DNA of 64,000 nucleotides from contig OZ242373.1 of assembly GCA_965209065.1 (NCBI GenBank), positions 496,001-560,000 on the forward strand, written 5' to 3'. A program made the position numbers and the translations under genes. Under the pieces are notes generated by a model that saw nothing but the letters and a program-made list of their open reading frames with translations, made no database searches and had not been told where the DNA came from. This document shows, piece by piece, positions 1 through 8,735 of the stretch (its first letter is position 1; each line of letters starts with the position of its first letter). The DNA comes from CBDBUR01 sp965209065 (GTDB lineage Bacteria > Pseudomonadota > Alphaproteobacteria > JAPOUT01 > G958296285).

Positions 1-258
1 GTGCTCGAAAGCGCTGCTACAGATGAAGGCCATGTGATTCCTTTTAACGGCGAAAGTCAGCTTTTTATTTATCCGAGCTATTCGTTCAAGGTGATTGATG
101 GCTTGCTCACTAATTTTCATTTGCCGCGCTCCACGCCGCTTTTGCTTGTCTCGGCTTTGATGGGCTGGCAGAGAATTAAAGAAGCCTATCAGCACGCCAT
201 CGCGAAAGACTACCGCTTTTTTTCTTACGGTGACGCTTGCTTGCTTTTGCCGAGTTAG
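1..258 (+). CDS. queA: tRNA preQ1 ribosyltransferase-isomerase QueA, C-terminal part
   Basis: This is the C-terminal end of S-adenosylmethionine:tRNA ribosyltransferase-isomerase, which converts preQ1 in tRNA to epoxyqueuosine using the ribosyl group of AdoMet. The 85 visible residues carry the family's closing signature (NFHLPRSTPLLLVSALMG, then GDACLLL). The true start lies upstream of the window, so the GTG at base 1 is only the edge. The gene ends 14 bases before a Sel1 lipoprotein gene and one gene before tgt, the enzyme that inserts preQ1, so the queuosine genes sit together here. Identification is by family knowledge of the conserved C-terminus. Confidence 0.95.
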   Translation: MLESAATDEGHVIPFNGESQLFIYPSYSFKVIDGLLTNFHLPRSTPLLLVSALMGWQRIKEAYQHAIAKDYRFFSYGDACLLLPS

Positions 259-260
259 GA

Positions 261-266
261 TAAACT
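261..266 (+). promoter_or_regulatory. -10-like hexamer six bases before the Sel1 lipoprotein ATG
   Basis: TAAACT matches four of six bases of TATAAT and ends exactly six bases before the ATG at 273. This spacing recurs at many genes in the window and would place transcription initiation on the A of the start codon. No convincing -35 is visible and the hexamer overlaps little else, so on its own this is weak; the recurring spacing is the main support. Confidence 0.35.
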
Positions 267-272
267 AACGCT

Positions 273-1166
273 ATGCCTATTCTCTTGATTACATTTTTAT
301 TGGCGGCGTGCGCAAGTGAGGTGATTGCTCCGCGTGTGCTTTCAGAGCAAGAGCGCTTTGAGAAAGCACTCCAAACGGTAAAAAAAGTGAGAGGCGAACA
401 AGAGCTGATTCAAGAAAAAAACCTACCGAGCCTTGCTAAGAAGGCTCAACAAAAAGCGCGACAAGGAGATAAAGATAGTCAATTTTTTCTCGCCTTCAGC
501 CATCTCCGCGGGCTAGGCGTGCCGCGTGATTATGACAAAGCGCTCTACTGGTTCAAACAAGCGGCGAAGCAAAAAAACGATAAGGCTTATTATCAGTTGG
601 GCTTTATGGCAGAAAAGGGGTTAGGGCAGTTGCCCGACTATCGAAAAGCGAGTGCTTGGTATAAAAAAGCAATAGACGCCTCGCAAGATGACGCCTCGAA
701 AGAGGACGCCTCGAAAGAGGAGAATACGGCGGCTCTCTTTCGTCAAGGATTATTATATGAAAGTGGTAAAGGGACGACTAAAAATATAGACGGGGCTTTG
801 TCTTATTTTTATCGCGCGGCAGATAAAAACTATTCCCCCGCTTTAAGCAAGCTCGGATTTATTTACTTAAACGGAGAAAATGTTTTACAAAATTACCGAA
901 CGGCTTATGCTTTTTTTCTTAGGGCGGGACAGCTCGGCTCGACGGAAGCACTCTATCAGCTCGGTGTGGTTTTTTTGGAAGGTAGAGGTTTTGACAAAGA
1001 CAAGGAGCAGGCTTATATTTGGTTTAGCATCGCTTCGGCTTTAGGGAATCAACAAGCGCGGGAGAAACTACATAACATCGCTAAGGAATTTAGCACTTCT
1101 GATATATCTTCCCTACAAGAAAAGTCAGAAGAGTGGATGGCGCAAAATTTAGAGCGCAATGAGTAA
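273..1166 (+). CDS. Sel1-repeat lipoprotein
   Basis: This is a predicted lipoprotein of 297 residues. It starts with a very short signal sequence (MPILLITFLLAACASE) whose lipobox LAAC puts the modified cysteine at residue 13. The rest is a ladder of about five Sel1-like helical repeats, each with the A..W/Y.KAA core, from about residue 50 to 285. Sel1 repeats are protein-interaction scaffolds and no catalytic motif is visible. Residues near 135-149 contain three copies of a five-residue unit (DASKE type) encoded by a 15-bp tandem repeat. The gene lies between queA and tgt and overlaps tgt by eight bases, so it is probably co-transcribed with tgt. Its role is unknown; Sel1 lipoproteins often act in envelope stress or secretion. 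Confidence 0.85.
   Translation: MPILLITFLLAACASEVIAPRVLSEQERFEKALQTVKKVRGEQELIQEKNLPSLAKKAQQKARQGDKDSQFFLAFSHLRGLGVPRDYDKALYWFKQAAKQKNDKAYYQLGFMAEKGLGQLPDYRKASAWYKKAIDASQDDASKEDASKEENTAALFRQGLLYESGKGTTKNIDGALSYFYRAADKNYSPALSKLGFIYLNGENVLQNYRTAYAFFLRAGQLGSTEALYQLGVVFLEGRGFDKDKEQAYIWFSIASALGNQQAREKLHNIAKEFSTSDISSLQEKSEEWMAQNLERNE
675..719 (+). repeat. Three 15-bp tandem copies inside the Sel1 lipoprotein gene
   Basis: The unit GACGCCTCGAAAGAG is present twice exactly (690-704, 705-719) and once in a variant form (675-689). It stays in frame and adds DASKE-type residues in a loop between two Sel1 repeats. It looks like a recent microduplication. Confidence 0.85.
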
Positions 1167-2265
1167 AGATTTTTTTACTATCACCGCGAGAGCAAAAAAA
1201 GCGCGCGCAGGTTTTTTAACATTAGATAGAGGAAAAATAAAAACGCCCGCCTTTATGCCAGTCGGCACTTATGGTGCGGTGCGCGCCATCTCTCCCGATA
1301 GGGTGGAGGCGCAAGGCGCGGATATTATTTTAGCTAACACCTATCACCTAATGTTGCGCCCAAGCGCAGAAAGAATTGCCGCACTAGGAGGCTTGCATCA
1401 ATTTATGCACTGGCACAAACCAATTTTGACAGACTCGGGCGGCTTTCAGATAATGTCGTTAGGCAAGCAGGTAAAAATAACAAAAGAGGGCGCGCGGTTT
1501 CGTTCGCACCTTGATGGCAGTCAAATTGACCTCACGCCTGAGCGCGCGATGGAGGTGCAAGCTCTGTTAGGCTCGGATATTCAAATGGTGTTAGACGAAT
1601 GCCTCAAGCTGCCCGCCGACGAAGAGCGCATTAAGGCAAGCGTTGAATTATCTTTAGAGTGGGCGTTGCGCTCGAAGCAAGCGGCGGCGGCTGCCCAGAA
1701 AGATAAGCAAGATAAAAAAGTGTTTGGCATTGTGCAAGGCGGGTTATCGGAAGAGCTTCGTGCCACTTCGGCGCGCGAGACGGCACGGCTTGGCTTTGAC
1801 GGCTTGGCTTTGGGCGGCTTGTCGGTCGGCGAGACGCAAGAGGAGATGCTTCGTGTGCTGGCTGCTACGCTGCCGCTTCTGCCTGACGCGGTGCCGCACT
1901 ATTTGATGGGGGTCGGGCGTCCTGACGATATTGTGCAAGCCATCGCGCACGGGATTGATATGTTCGACTGCGTCTTGCCGACGCGCGAGGCGCGACACGG
2001 CAGAGCCTACACGCAAGACGGCGCGTTCAATTTACGCAATGCGCGTTTTGCCGAGGACAGCACCACGCTTGACGCGCACAGCCCCTATTCGCGTGCCTAT
2101 CTCCACCATCTGTTTAATATCAACGAACCGCTGGCGATGATGATTTTGACCGAAAGCAATATTCGTTATTATCAGCAGCTTATGGCAGAGTGCCGCGCGG
2201 CAATCGAGCAAAATAATTTTGATGCCTATGCCGAATCAGTGCTTGCGCTCTACCCGAAAAGGTGA
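1159..2265 (+). CDS. tgt: Queuine/preQ1 tRNA-ribosyltransferase lacking the zinc site
   Basis: This is tRNA-guanine transglycosylase (368 residues), which exchanges guanine-34 of GUN anticodons for preQ1. Catalytic parts are intact: DSGGFQ (Asp92), VQGG, GGLSVGE, and the nucleophile region MFDCVLPTR (Asp270) followed by RHGRA. The usual structural zinc site is absent. Where the family has a C-x-C-x2-C segment before SRAYLHHL, this protein has only LDAHSPY (residues 304-310), about six residues shorter and with no cysteine. The fourth ligand, the His of the T-x-HN motif, is Ser333. His317 of LHHL is kept. The gene overlaps the preceding lipoprotein gene by eight bases. Loss of all four ligands with an otherwise clean reading frame suggests a zinc-independent variant rather than decay. 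Confidence 0.95.
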   Translation: MSKDFFTITARAKKARAGFLTLDRGKIKTPAFMPVGTYGAVRAISPDRVEAQGADIILANTYHLMLRPSAERIAALGGLHQFMHWHKPILTDSGGFQIMSLGKQVKITKEGARFRSHLDGSQIDLTPERAMEVQALLGSDIQMVLDECLKLPADEERIKASVELSLEWALRSKQAAAAAQKDKQDKKVFGIVQGGLSEELRATSARETARLGFDGLALGGLSVGETQEEMLRVLAATLPLLPDAVPHYLMGVGRPDDIVQAIAHGIDMFDCVLPTREARHGRAYTQDGAFNLRNARFAEDSTTLDAHSPYSRAYLHHLFNINEPLAMMILTESNIRYYQQLMAECRAAIEQNNFDAYAESVLALYPKR

Positions 2266-2316
2266 TAAACATATTTTTTGTGTAAAAACCTTTATACCCC
2301 CCAAAAAATATGTAAA

Positions 2317-3111
2317 ATGGATCACCTAGACGAACTAGAAAACAAAAGCATCTATATCTTCCGTGAGGCTTTCAACCGAATGGAGAACATCGCTTTGCTG
2401 TGGTCGCTCGGTAAGGATTCTAACGTGATGATTCACCTAGCGCGCAAGGCTTTTTTCGGCTATGTGCCTTTCCCTGTGGTGCATGTGGACACAGAGAAAA
2501 AATTCCCAGAGATGTATGCCTTTAGAGACAAATATATAAAAGAGTGGGGGCTGAATTTTGTGCGCGAGCTTTGTCCGCCGCTAGAGGAGATGGATGAGAG
2601 TTTGCCGCCGGCGGCGCGCTCGGCGGCGCGCAAGACGGCGGGACTCAAGCGCGCGATAGAAAAACACGGCTGGACCGCTTTGTTCGCCGGCATTCGCCGC
2701 GATGAGGAAGCAACCCGCGCCAAAGAGCGCATCTTCTCTCCGCGCGGACAGGACGGCAGCTGGGATTTCCGCAACCAGCCGCCAGAGTTTTGGGACCACT
2801 TTAAGACAGACTTTCCGCAAGGGGTTCATATTCGGGTTCATCCGCTGCTTCACTGGACCGAGCTAGACATCTGGCGCTACACCAAACGCGAGAACATTCC
2901 TATTATTTCTTTATATCTTTCTAACAAGGGCAAACGCTATCGCTCTTTGGGCGATAGGGATATTACCTCGCCGATAGAAAGCAAGGCAGCGACCCTTGAC
3001 GAAATTATCGAGGAATTGAAAACAACAAAACAGGCAGAGCGCGCCGGCAGAGCAATGGACCACGAAGCCGAAGATGCTTTTGAGCGGTTGCGCTCTGATG
3101 GATATTTATAA
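2317..3111 (+). CDS. cysD: Sulfate adenylyltransferase subunit 2
   Basis: CysD (264 residues from this start) is the adenylyltransferase subunit of ATP sulfurylase and makes adenylylsulfate from sulfate and ATP with CysN. The PP-loop motif SLGKDSNVMIHLARKAF lies near residues 31-47, and the family motifs HVDTEKKFPEMY and FAGIRRDEEATRAKER follow. The ATG at 2317 is preferred because the protein then begins MDHLDELENKSIYIFREAF, like known CysD proteins. A TTG at 2278 would add 13 unrelated residues. The stop codon overlaps the start of cysNC by one base (TAATG), so the two subunits are translationally coupled. Later sulfate-reduction genes are not in the window. Confidence 0.95.
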   Translation: MDHLDELENKSIYIFREAFNRMENIALLWSLGKDSNVMIHLARKAFFGYVPFPVVHVDTEKKFPEMYAFRDKYIKEWGLNFVRELCPPLEEMDESLPPAARSAARKTAGLKRAIEKHGWTALFAGIRRDEEATRAKERIFSPRGQDGSWDFRNQPPEFWDHFKTDFPQGVHIRVHPLLHWTELDIWRYTKRENIPIISLYLSNKGKRYRSLGDRDITSPIESKAATLDEIIEELKTTKQAERAGRAMDHEAEDAFERLRSDGYL

Positions 3112-4964
3112 TGCAAGCGGATAATTCTTTATTGCGCATTGTGATTGTCGGGCATGTCGACCACGGCAAAAGCACTTTGGTCGGGCGTTTGTTTTATGAA
3201 ACGGATTCTCTGCCCGAAGGAAGATATGAAGCGATAAAAGCCATGTGTGAAAAAAGAGGGCTAGATTTTGAATGGGCTTTTTTGATGGACGCTCTCCAAG
3301 CCGAGCGCGACCAAGGCATCACCATTGACACAAGCCAGATTTGGTTCAAAACGGAAAAACGCGATTATGTTTTGATAGATGCGCCCGGCCATAAGGAATT
3401 TCTCAAGAATATGATAACCGGTGCTGCGCAATCGGACGCGGCCTTGCTCGTGATAGACGCGGCTCAAGGTATGCAAGAGCAATCGCGCCGCCACGCTTAT
3501 TTGCTGCACTTGATAGGCGTTCGTCAAGTGGCGGTCGCGGTCAATAAGATGGACATCATCAATTATGACGAAGCTACCTTTAGAAAAATAGAAGAAGAGG
3601 TGCGTGATTATTTTACCAATTTGGGATTAAGACCTCTGCACATTGTGCCGGTGAGCGCAAAGCAAGGGGATTTAATCACGCAGTCAAGTGAACAGCTATC
3701 TTGGTATTCGGGTTTAAGTATCACAGAGGTGCTAGATGACTTCGCGCCGACCGAACCAAAGCTCGCGCGCGCCTTGCGCTTTCCCGTTCAAGATATTTAT
3801 AAATTTGACGAGCGCCGCATCATCGCCGGGCGAATTGAGTCAGGGCAATTAAGAGTAGGCGATGAACTCGTTTTTTCTCCGTCCAATAAATCGGCTAAAG
3901 TGGCAAGCATTGAAAGCTGGAATAATAAACAACCGCTGATGAAAGTGGGTGCTGGCGCTTCTGTAGGCATTACGCTAGACGAGCAGATTTTTGTTGAACG
4001 TGGCGAACTCGCAAGCCACTCCTCCAGCTTGCCAGTTGAAAGCGATGTCTTCCGCGCTAATGTTTTTTGGCTCGGGAGGAATCCTTTAGTAAAAAATAAA
4101 AAACTGAAGCTCAAGCTCGGGACGATGGAGACTTCGGCTGTTATCCAGCGCATTGAAAAAATTATCGACACCGAAAATCTTTCAAGCCAGAAAAAAGATG
4201 AAGTGCAACGCAATCAAGTTGCCGAGCTGATTATATGCACCGACAAAATGATAGCTTTTGACGAATTCTCCGACCTCGCCGATACCGGACGTTTTGTTCT
4301 TGTCGATGGCTATGACTTGGCAGGCGGCGGTATTATTTCTATGGAAGGCTATGCCGACCATCGCCCCAAAGGAACAAAAGCAACCAACATCACGCGTATA
4401 GAGCATCGCATCACAAAGCAAGAGCGCGAACAGCACAACGGACATAAGGGCGGCGTCATTTGGCTCACCGGGCTGTCGGGCTCGGGCAAGAGCACGGTCG
4501 CGCTTGGCATAGAGCAGTTTTTGTTTAACCGCAATTATCAGACTTATGTTTTGGACGGGGATAACATTCGCCATGGACTCAATAGCAACCTAGGCTTTTC
4601 GCCCGAAGACCGCGTGGAGAACATTCGCCGCATCGGTGAGGTGGCGGCGCTTTTCGCGCGTGCTGGCTTCATCGCGGTGACTTCTTTTATCTCGCCCTAT
4701 CGCGCCGATAGAGCGCTCGCGCGCGAGGTGACTAGCAATTTCCACGAGATTCACATCAAGGCGAGCGTGGAGGATTGCGAGAAACGCGACCCCAAAGGGC
4801 TATACCAAAAAGCGCGCGCTGGCGAGATTAAAAATTTTACGGGCATCTCCGCGCCTTATGAAGAGCCGCTTGCCGCCGAACTCATCATCGATACCTGCGC
4901 TTTGGATGTCGATGAATCTGTTAAAAAACTTGCCGAATATATTGAGCGTCATTTTTCTTTTTAG
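3111..4964 (+). CDS. cysNC: Fused sulfate adenylyltransferase subunit 1 / adenylylsulfate kinase
   Basis: This 617-residue protein fuses two enzymes. Residues 1 to about 440 are CysN, the GTPase subunit of ATP sulfurylase, with GHVDHGKST near residue 14, DAPGHKEF, and NKMD. Residues from about 448 are CysC, APS kinase, with the P-loop GLSGSGKST and the motifs LDGDNIRHGLN and GLYQKARAGEIKNFTG. Together with CysD it carries sulfate through APS to PAPS. The fusion is common in Alphaproteobacteria. It starts on the stop codon of cysD. An intergenic space of 84 bases with no clear terminator separates it from glmU. Confidence 0.96.
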   Translation: MQADNSLLRIVIVGHVDHGKSTLVGRLFYETDSLPEGRYEAIKAMCEKRGLDFEWAFLMDALQAERDQGITIDTSQIWFKTEKRDYVLIDAPGHKEFLKNMITGAAQSDAALLVIDAAQGMQEQSRRHAYLLHLIGVRQVAVAVNKMDIINYDEATFRKIEEEVRDYFTNLGLRPLHIVPVSAKQGDLITQSSEQLSWYSGLSITEVLDDFAPTEPKLARALRFPVQDIYKFDERRIIAGRIESGQLRVGDELVFSPSNKSAKVASIESWNNKQPLMKVGAGASVGITLDEQIFVERGELASHSSSLPVESDVFRANVFWLGRNPLVKNKKLKLKLGTMETSAVIQRIEKIIDTENLSSQKKDEVQRNQVAELIICTDKMIAFDEFSDLADTGRFVLVDGYDLAGGGIISMEGYADHRPKGTKATNITRIEHRITKQEREQHNGHKGGVIWLTGLSGSGKSTVALGIEQFLFNRNYQTYVLDGDNIRHGLNSNLGFSPEDRVENIRRIGEVAALFARAGFIAVTSFISPYRADRALAREVTSNFHEIHIKASVEDCEKRDPKGLYQKARAGEIKNFTGISAPYEEPLAAELIIDTCALDVDESVKKLAEYIERHFSF

Positions 4965-5000
4965 CTTGCCGAAATAATAAACTATCAGGCAATAAAAAGA

Positions 5001-5006
5001 TATAAT
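5001..5006 (+). promoter_or_regulatory. Candidate -10 element upstream of glmU
   Basis: A perfect TATAAT lies 42 bases before the glmU ATG in the only sizeable gap around it. It would give a leader of about 36 bases. No good -35 is seen at the right distance. An alternative TATTAC at 5037-5042, six bases before the ATG, fits the leaderless spacing seen elsewhere in the window. Confidence 0.4.
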
Positions 5007-5048
5007 ATGTGATTAGAGAAGACTCAAAATTTTATTTATTACAATACT

Positions 5049-6326
5049 ATGAAAAAAAAATGGACGGGAATTGTTTTAGCCGCAGGCGCGGGCAAAAGAA
5101 TGGGAGGCGGACAAAAAGTGATGCAGCCTCTCGCGGGTTTGCCTATGTTAGGACATGTGCTGAACGCGCTTGCTGCGGCGGGCGCAGATGAAATTATCTT
5201 AGTCCTCTCGCCAAAAGCGGAAGAGACAAATGCTTTCGCTCTTGCTTTGATGCCGAATATAAAAATTGTGCGCCAGCCCAAACCCAAAGGCACGGCAGAT
5301 GCGGTTTCTATCGCGATGGAGAAGGCAAGCAATGAGCGACTGGTTGTCGCTTATGGAGACACCCCGCTTGTGTTGCCAAAGACTTATAGAAAACTTGCCG
5401 CCTCTAAAACCGACTTAACCCTAAGCGGCTTTAAGGGAAACAAAAAGGGATATGGCAGAATTCTTTTTGATAAGCGTGCGATTGTTGGCATTCAAGAAGA
5501 TGACGGCAAAACTGCTTTAGGTGAAGGTTATCTCAATGGTGGGTTGATGGCTTTAAGTCGTAAAAAGCATAAGGCGCAGATGGGCAAGCTCAAAAATAAT
5601 AATCCAAAGAAAGAATTTTACTTAACCGATTTAGCTTTTCTTCCGTCTAGCAAAACTTTTATTGAATGCGATGAGGATGAGTTGCTGGGTGCTAATCGGC
5701 TTGAGGAGTTGGCGCGACTTGAAAGCATTTATCAAGCACGCGCGCGCTCGCTTCATTTTAGCAAAGGCGTTTATATGGTAGCACCCGAAAGTGTGTTCTT
5801 CTCGTGGGATACAAAAATAGCCAAAGGCGTGAGGATAGAGCCTTTTGTTGTGTTCGGGCGCGGCGTGAAAATTGCTAAGAACGTTGAGATTAAAAGTTTC
5901 TGCCACATTGAAGGCGCCGACATAGGCGCTGATGCTATTATCGGTCCTTACGCGCGCTTGCGTCCGCAAACAAAATTGAGCAGCAAGGTGCATATTGGTA
6001 ATTTCGTTGAGGTTAAAAATAGCAGGCTCGGCGAAGGCACAAAAGCCAACCACCTCACCTATCTCGGCGATAGCGATATTGGCAAGCGAGTCAATATAGG
6101 CGCTGGCACGATTACGTGTAATTATGACGGGAAGGATAAGCACAAAACGCAAATTGATGACGGCGCGTTTATCGGCTCTAACAGCGCGCTGGTCGCGCCG
6201 ATTAAAATTGCGCGCGGTGCTTACATCGGCTCCGGTAGCGTGATAACAGAATCCGTGCCTGCCAAAACGCTCGTGGTGGCGCGCGGCAGGCAGACCACCA
6301 TAAGAAAAATAAAAGGGGAAAAATAA
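5049..6326 (+). CDS. glmU: Bifunctional GlcNAc-1-P uridylyltransferase / GlcN-1-P acetyltransferase
   Basis: GlmU (425 residues) acetylates glucosamine-1-phosphate and then uridylylates it to UDP-GlcNAc, the precursor of peptidoglycan and lipid A. The N-terminal nucleotidyltransferase domain starts with LAAGAGKRMGGGQKVMQPL and has GDTPLV near residue 100 and LNGGLM. The left-handed beta-helix acetyltransferase domain begins near residue 245, with the hexapeptide ladder and the catalytic region GNFVEVKNSRLGEGTKANHL. It lies four bases upstream of glmS, so two enzymes of the same pathway form an operon. Length is slightly short for the family but both domains are complete. Confidence 0.96.
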   Translation: MKKKWTGIVLAAGAGKRMGGGQKVMQPLAGLPMLGHVLNALAAAGADEIILVLSPKAEETNAFALALMPNIKIVRQPKPKGTADAVSIAMEKASNERLVVAYGDTPLVLPKTYRKLAASKTDLTLSGFKGNKKGYGRILFDKRAIVGIQEDDGKTALGEGYLNGGLMALSRKKHKAQMGKLKNNNPKKEFYLTDLAFLPSSKTFIECDEDELLGANRLEELARLESIYQARARSLHFSKGVYMVAPESVFFSWDTKIAKGVRIEPFVVFGRGVKIAKNVEIKSFCHIEGADIGADAIIGPYARLRPQTKLSSKVHIGNFVEVKNSRLGEGTKANHLTYLGDSDIGKRVNIGAGTITCNYDGKDKHKTQIDDGAFIGSNSALVAPIKIARGAYIGSGSVITESVPAKTLVVARGRQTTIRKIKGEK

Positions 6327-6330
6327 AATA

Positions 6331-8172
6331 ATGTGCGGCATCGTTGGCATTATCGGCGAGGAAAACGTTACGCCCTATCTGCTCAAGGGCTTGGAGCGGC
6401 TGGAATATCGCGGCTATGATAGCGCCGGACTCGCCACTCTAGAGCAGGGGAAATTGTCGCGCGTGCGGGTCGCAGGCAGGATTAACAAACTCGCGGAGCA
6501 GCTAAACAAAACGCCTCTCGGTGGCACTATCGGCATCGGGCATACGCGCTGGGCAACCCACGGCGCACCTAGCGAGAATAACGCGCACCCGCATTTTGCT
6601 AAATGCCAGAGCTTAAAAGTTGCGATTGTTCATAACGGGATTATCGAAAATTGGCAGAAGCTCAAAGCAGAGATGCCCGATGCCAATTTGACAAGCGATA
6701 CAGATAGCGAGCTTATCGCTCACCTTCTTGCGCGCCATCTAGTTAAAAAAGGGAGTGAAGATGAAGCCGTTCTTGCGACCATCAACCAATTACAAGGCTC
6801 GTTCGCTTGCGCGATTTTGATTGAAAATGAAAACCAACGAAAACTTTATGGCGTTTCGCGCGGCTCGCCGCTTGCCGTGTGCCAAGGGCAGGGCAAGCAG
6901 GCGCTCGTGTCGGACGGACTCGCCGCGACAGACTGGGCGGAACAAATAACTTATATGCACGATGGCGATGTCGTCGTGTTGAGCGAAAATTCAACCACAA
7001 CTTCTGGTCGCTGGTTCGGCTTTGACGGCAAGCCGCTTAGCTCCGAGCGCTCTTTCCAGCCGTTTAATGTCGAGCAGGCTCAAGTTTCTAAAGGCGCTTA
7101 TGAAAGTTTTATGCGTAAGGAAATGGAGGAGCATCCGCTTGCGCTAGAAGCCGCGCTCAAGCATTACGTGCAGGGCGAGCGGCTCGCGTTTCCCGCGCTG
7201 CCCAATCAGCAGAGCATAAGAAATGTGCTGATGATAGGTTGCGGCGGCTCGCTTCACGCCGCGCAGACCGCGCGCTACTGGCTAGAAAAATACGCCGAGC
7301 TGCCCGCGCACGAGGAGATTGCCTCCGAGTTTCGCGACAGGCATGCAGTTATTCCGCAAGACACTTTGCTTCTTTTCATTTCGCAGTCGGGCGAGACGGC
7401 AGACACGCTGGCGGCTTTTCGTCATTGCGAGCGGCAGGGGCATGCTTCGGTTGCGATTGTTAATCAAGCGCATTCTACTTTGGCGCGCAGCGCGGATTTA
7501 AGCTTGATGATGATGGCAGGAACAGAAGTCGGTGTTGCCGCAACGAAGAGTCTGACCTCGCAAATGGCGGTGCTTGCCCTGATTGTTTTACAGCTCGCGA
7601 AAATGCCAAAAATGTCAGAGGCGCAAAAGCAAAAACATATTCAAGCCCTCAAGCAGCTGCCCGATAAAATGCGTAGCGTGTTACGCTATGAAACTCATTT
7701 TGAAAAAATAGCGCAAGCTTTTTTACAAAACGCGCACTATATTTTACATTTAGGGCGCGGCGCTTTTTATCCTATTGCCTTGGAGGGCGCGCTCAAGATG
7801 AAAGAGATAAGCTACATTCCGTCCGAAGGTTACGCGGCGGGCGAGATGAAGCACGGACCCATTGCGATGATAGACGAGCGCACGCCGGTTGTTGCTTTCG
7901 CGCCTTATAACGATATTTTTCCCAAAACGCTTTCCAATTTACAAGAAACCCATGCGCGCGGCGGCAAGCTCATTTTGATTAGCGACAAGAGAGGGCTGGC
8001 AGAAGCGGGGGACTTGCCTGCCGCTTCGGTAGAGCTGCCCGATTGCGATGACTTCACCGCGCCGATATTATATGTATTAGCGGCGCAGTTTTTGGCTTAT
8101 CACACGGCGCGCCTCAAGGGGCTAGATGTGGATAGACCGCGCAACCTCGCCAAGTCGGTCACCGTGGAGTAG
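6331..8172 (+). CDS. glmS: Glutamine-fructose-6-phosphate aminotransferase
   Basis: GlmS (613 residues) makes glucosamine-6-phosphate from fructose-6-phosphate and glutamine and commits carbon to UDP-GlcNAc. The N-terminal glutaminase begins MCGIVGIIG with nucleophile Cys2 after Met removal, followed by GYDSAG and HTRWATHG. Two SIS sugar-isomerase domains follow, with SQSGETADTL and ATKSLTSQ, and the C-terminus ends DRPRNLAKSVTVE as in the whole family. It follows glmU by four bases. No glmS ribozyme is present in the short spacer, as expected for Proteobacteria. Confidence 0.97.
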   Translation: MCGIVGIIGEENVTPYLLKGLERLEYRGYDSAGLATLEQGKLSRVRVAGRINKLAEQLNKTPLGGTIGIGHTRWATHGAPSENNAHPHFAKCQSLKVAIVHNGIIENWQKLKAEMPDANLTSDTDSELIAHLLARHLVKKGSEDEAVLATINQLQGSFACAILIENENQRKLYGVSRGSPLAVCQGQGKQALVSDGLAATDWAEQITYMHDGDVVVLSENSTTTSGRWFGFDGKPLSSERSFQPFNVEQAQVSKGAYESFMRKEMEEHPLALEAALKHYVQGERLAFPALPNQQSIRNVLMIGCGGSLHAAQTARYWLEKYAELPAHEEIASEFRDRHAVIPQDTLLLFISQSGETADTLAAFRHCERQGHASVAIVNQAHSTLARSADLSLMMMAGTEVGVAATKSLTSQMAVLALIVLQLAKMPKMSEAQKQKHIQALKQLPDKMRSVLRYETHFEKIAQAFLQNAHYILHLGRGAFYPIALEGALKMKEISYIPSEGYAAGEMKHGPIAMIDERTPVVAFAPYNDIFPKTLSNLQETHARGGKLILISDKRGLAEAGDLPAASVELPDCDDFTAPILYVLAAQFLAYHTARLKGLDVDRPRNLAKSVTVE

Positions 8173-8176
8173 AAAA

Positions 8177-8701
8177 ATGGAAATACAGTGGATTTTTTAT
8201 CCTAGAACAAATTTATTACCTGAATTTTTAAGGCAACCTGTAGAGAAATTTCAGGAAGTGCACTCAAAAATTGATTCAACTAAAAATGATTCAAATGACT
8301 CAAGGTTAAAAAGTAATCAAGTTTTAGAAATACTCACGCCAGGGCTTGAATCAATAGGTTATAGGGTAGAAAAAGGCAAAAAAACTATCGATAAAGTAAG
8401 GGTGCCCGTTCTATATGGCGCTCAAGGAAAAGAAGAGCTCGCATTTGAAGCAGATGCTTATAATAAAGATTCTAAAACTGTTATCGAAGTTGAAGCAGGA
8501 AGAGGAGTAACCAATAATCAATTCTTAAAAGATATATTTCAGGCGAGTATGATGTCTAATACTGATTATTTGATATTGGCGGTGAGAAATATTTATACAA
8601 GAAATAAAAATTTCTCCAGAGCAAGTAGTTTTTTAGAGACGATTTACTTAACAAACAGAATTAAATTGGATTTGAAAGGCATTCTTCTTATTGGTTATTA
8701 A
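8177..8701 (+). CDS. Orphan protein with a PD-(D/E)XK-like motif, possible endonuclease
   Basis: I do not recognise a named family for this 174-residue protein. Its centre reads AFEADAYNKDSKTVIEVEAG (residues 89-108). Asp93, Glu104 and Glu106 fit a D-x10-E-x-E variant of the PD-(D/E)XK nuclease core, similar in form to the E-x-E of BamHI-type enzymes. Glu51 in an N-terminal helix and a following NNQFLKDIFQA helix are also consistent. The ATG at 8177 is four bases after the glmS stop; a longer reading would overlap glmS and gives an unrelated N-terminus. It is visibly more AT- and Lys/Asn-rich than its neighbours, which suggests transfer. No methyltransferase gene is adjacent, so a classical restriction system is not supported. 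The nuclease assignment is inference. Confidence 0.55.
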   Translation: MEIQWIFYPRTNLLPEFLRQPVEKFQEVHSKIDSTKNDSNDSRLKSNQVLEILTPGLESIGYRVEKGKKTIDKVRVPVLYGAQGKEELAFEADAYNKDSKTVIEVEAGRGVTNNQFLKDIFQASMMSNTDYLILAVRNIYTRNKNFSRASSFLETIYLTNRIKLDLKGILLIGY

Positions 8702-8735
8702 GCCTCTTAATATAGCATTAACCAAAGCGGCATAT

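Noticed and set aside
2278..2316. TTG start for cysD at 2278
   Set aside because: It adds 13 residues that do not resemble the family, while ATG at 2317 begins at the conserved N-terminus.
4966..4992. TTGCC/GGCAA hairpin as terminator of cysNC
   Set aside because: Only five base pairs with a 17-base loop and an A-rich tail rather than T-rich.
5631..6350. 239-codon minus-strand open frame opposite glmU
   Set aside because: glmU is certain here from its hexapeptide domain, and the antisense product is rich in unlikely residues with no motif.
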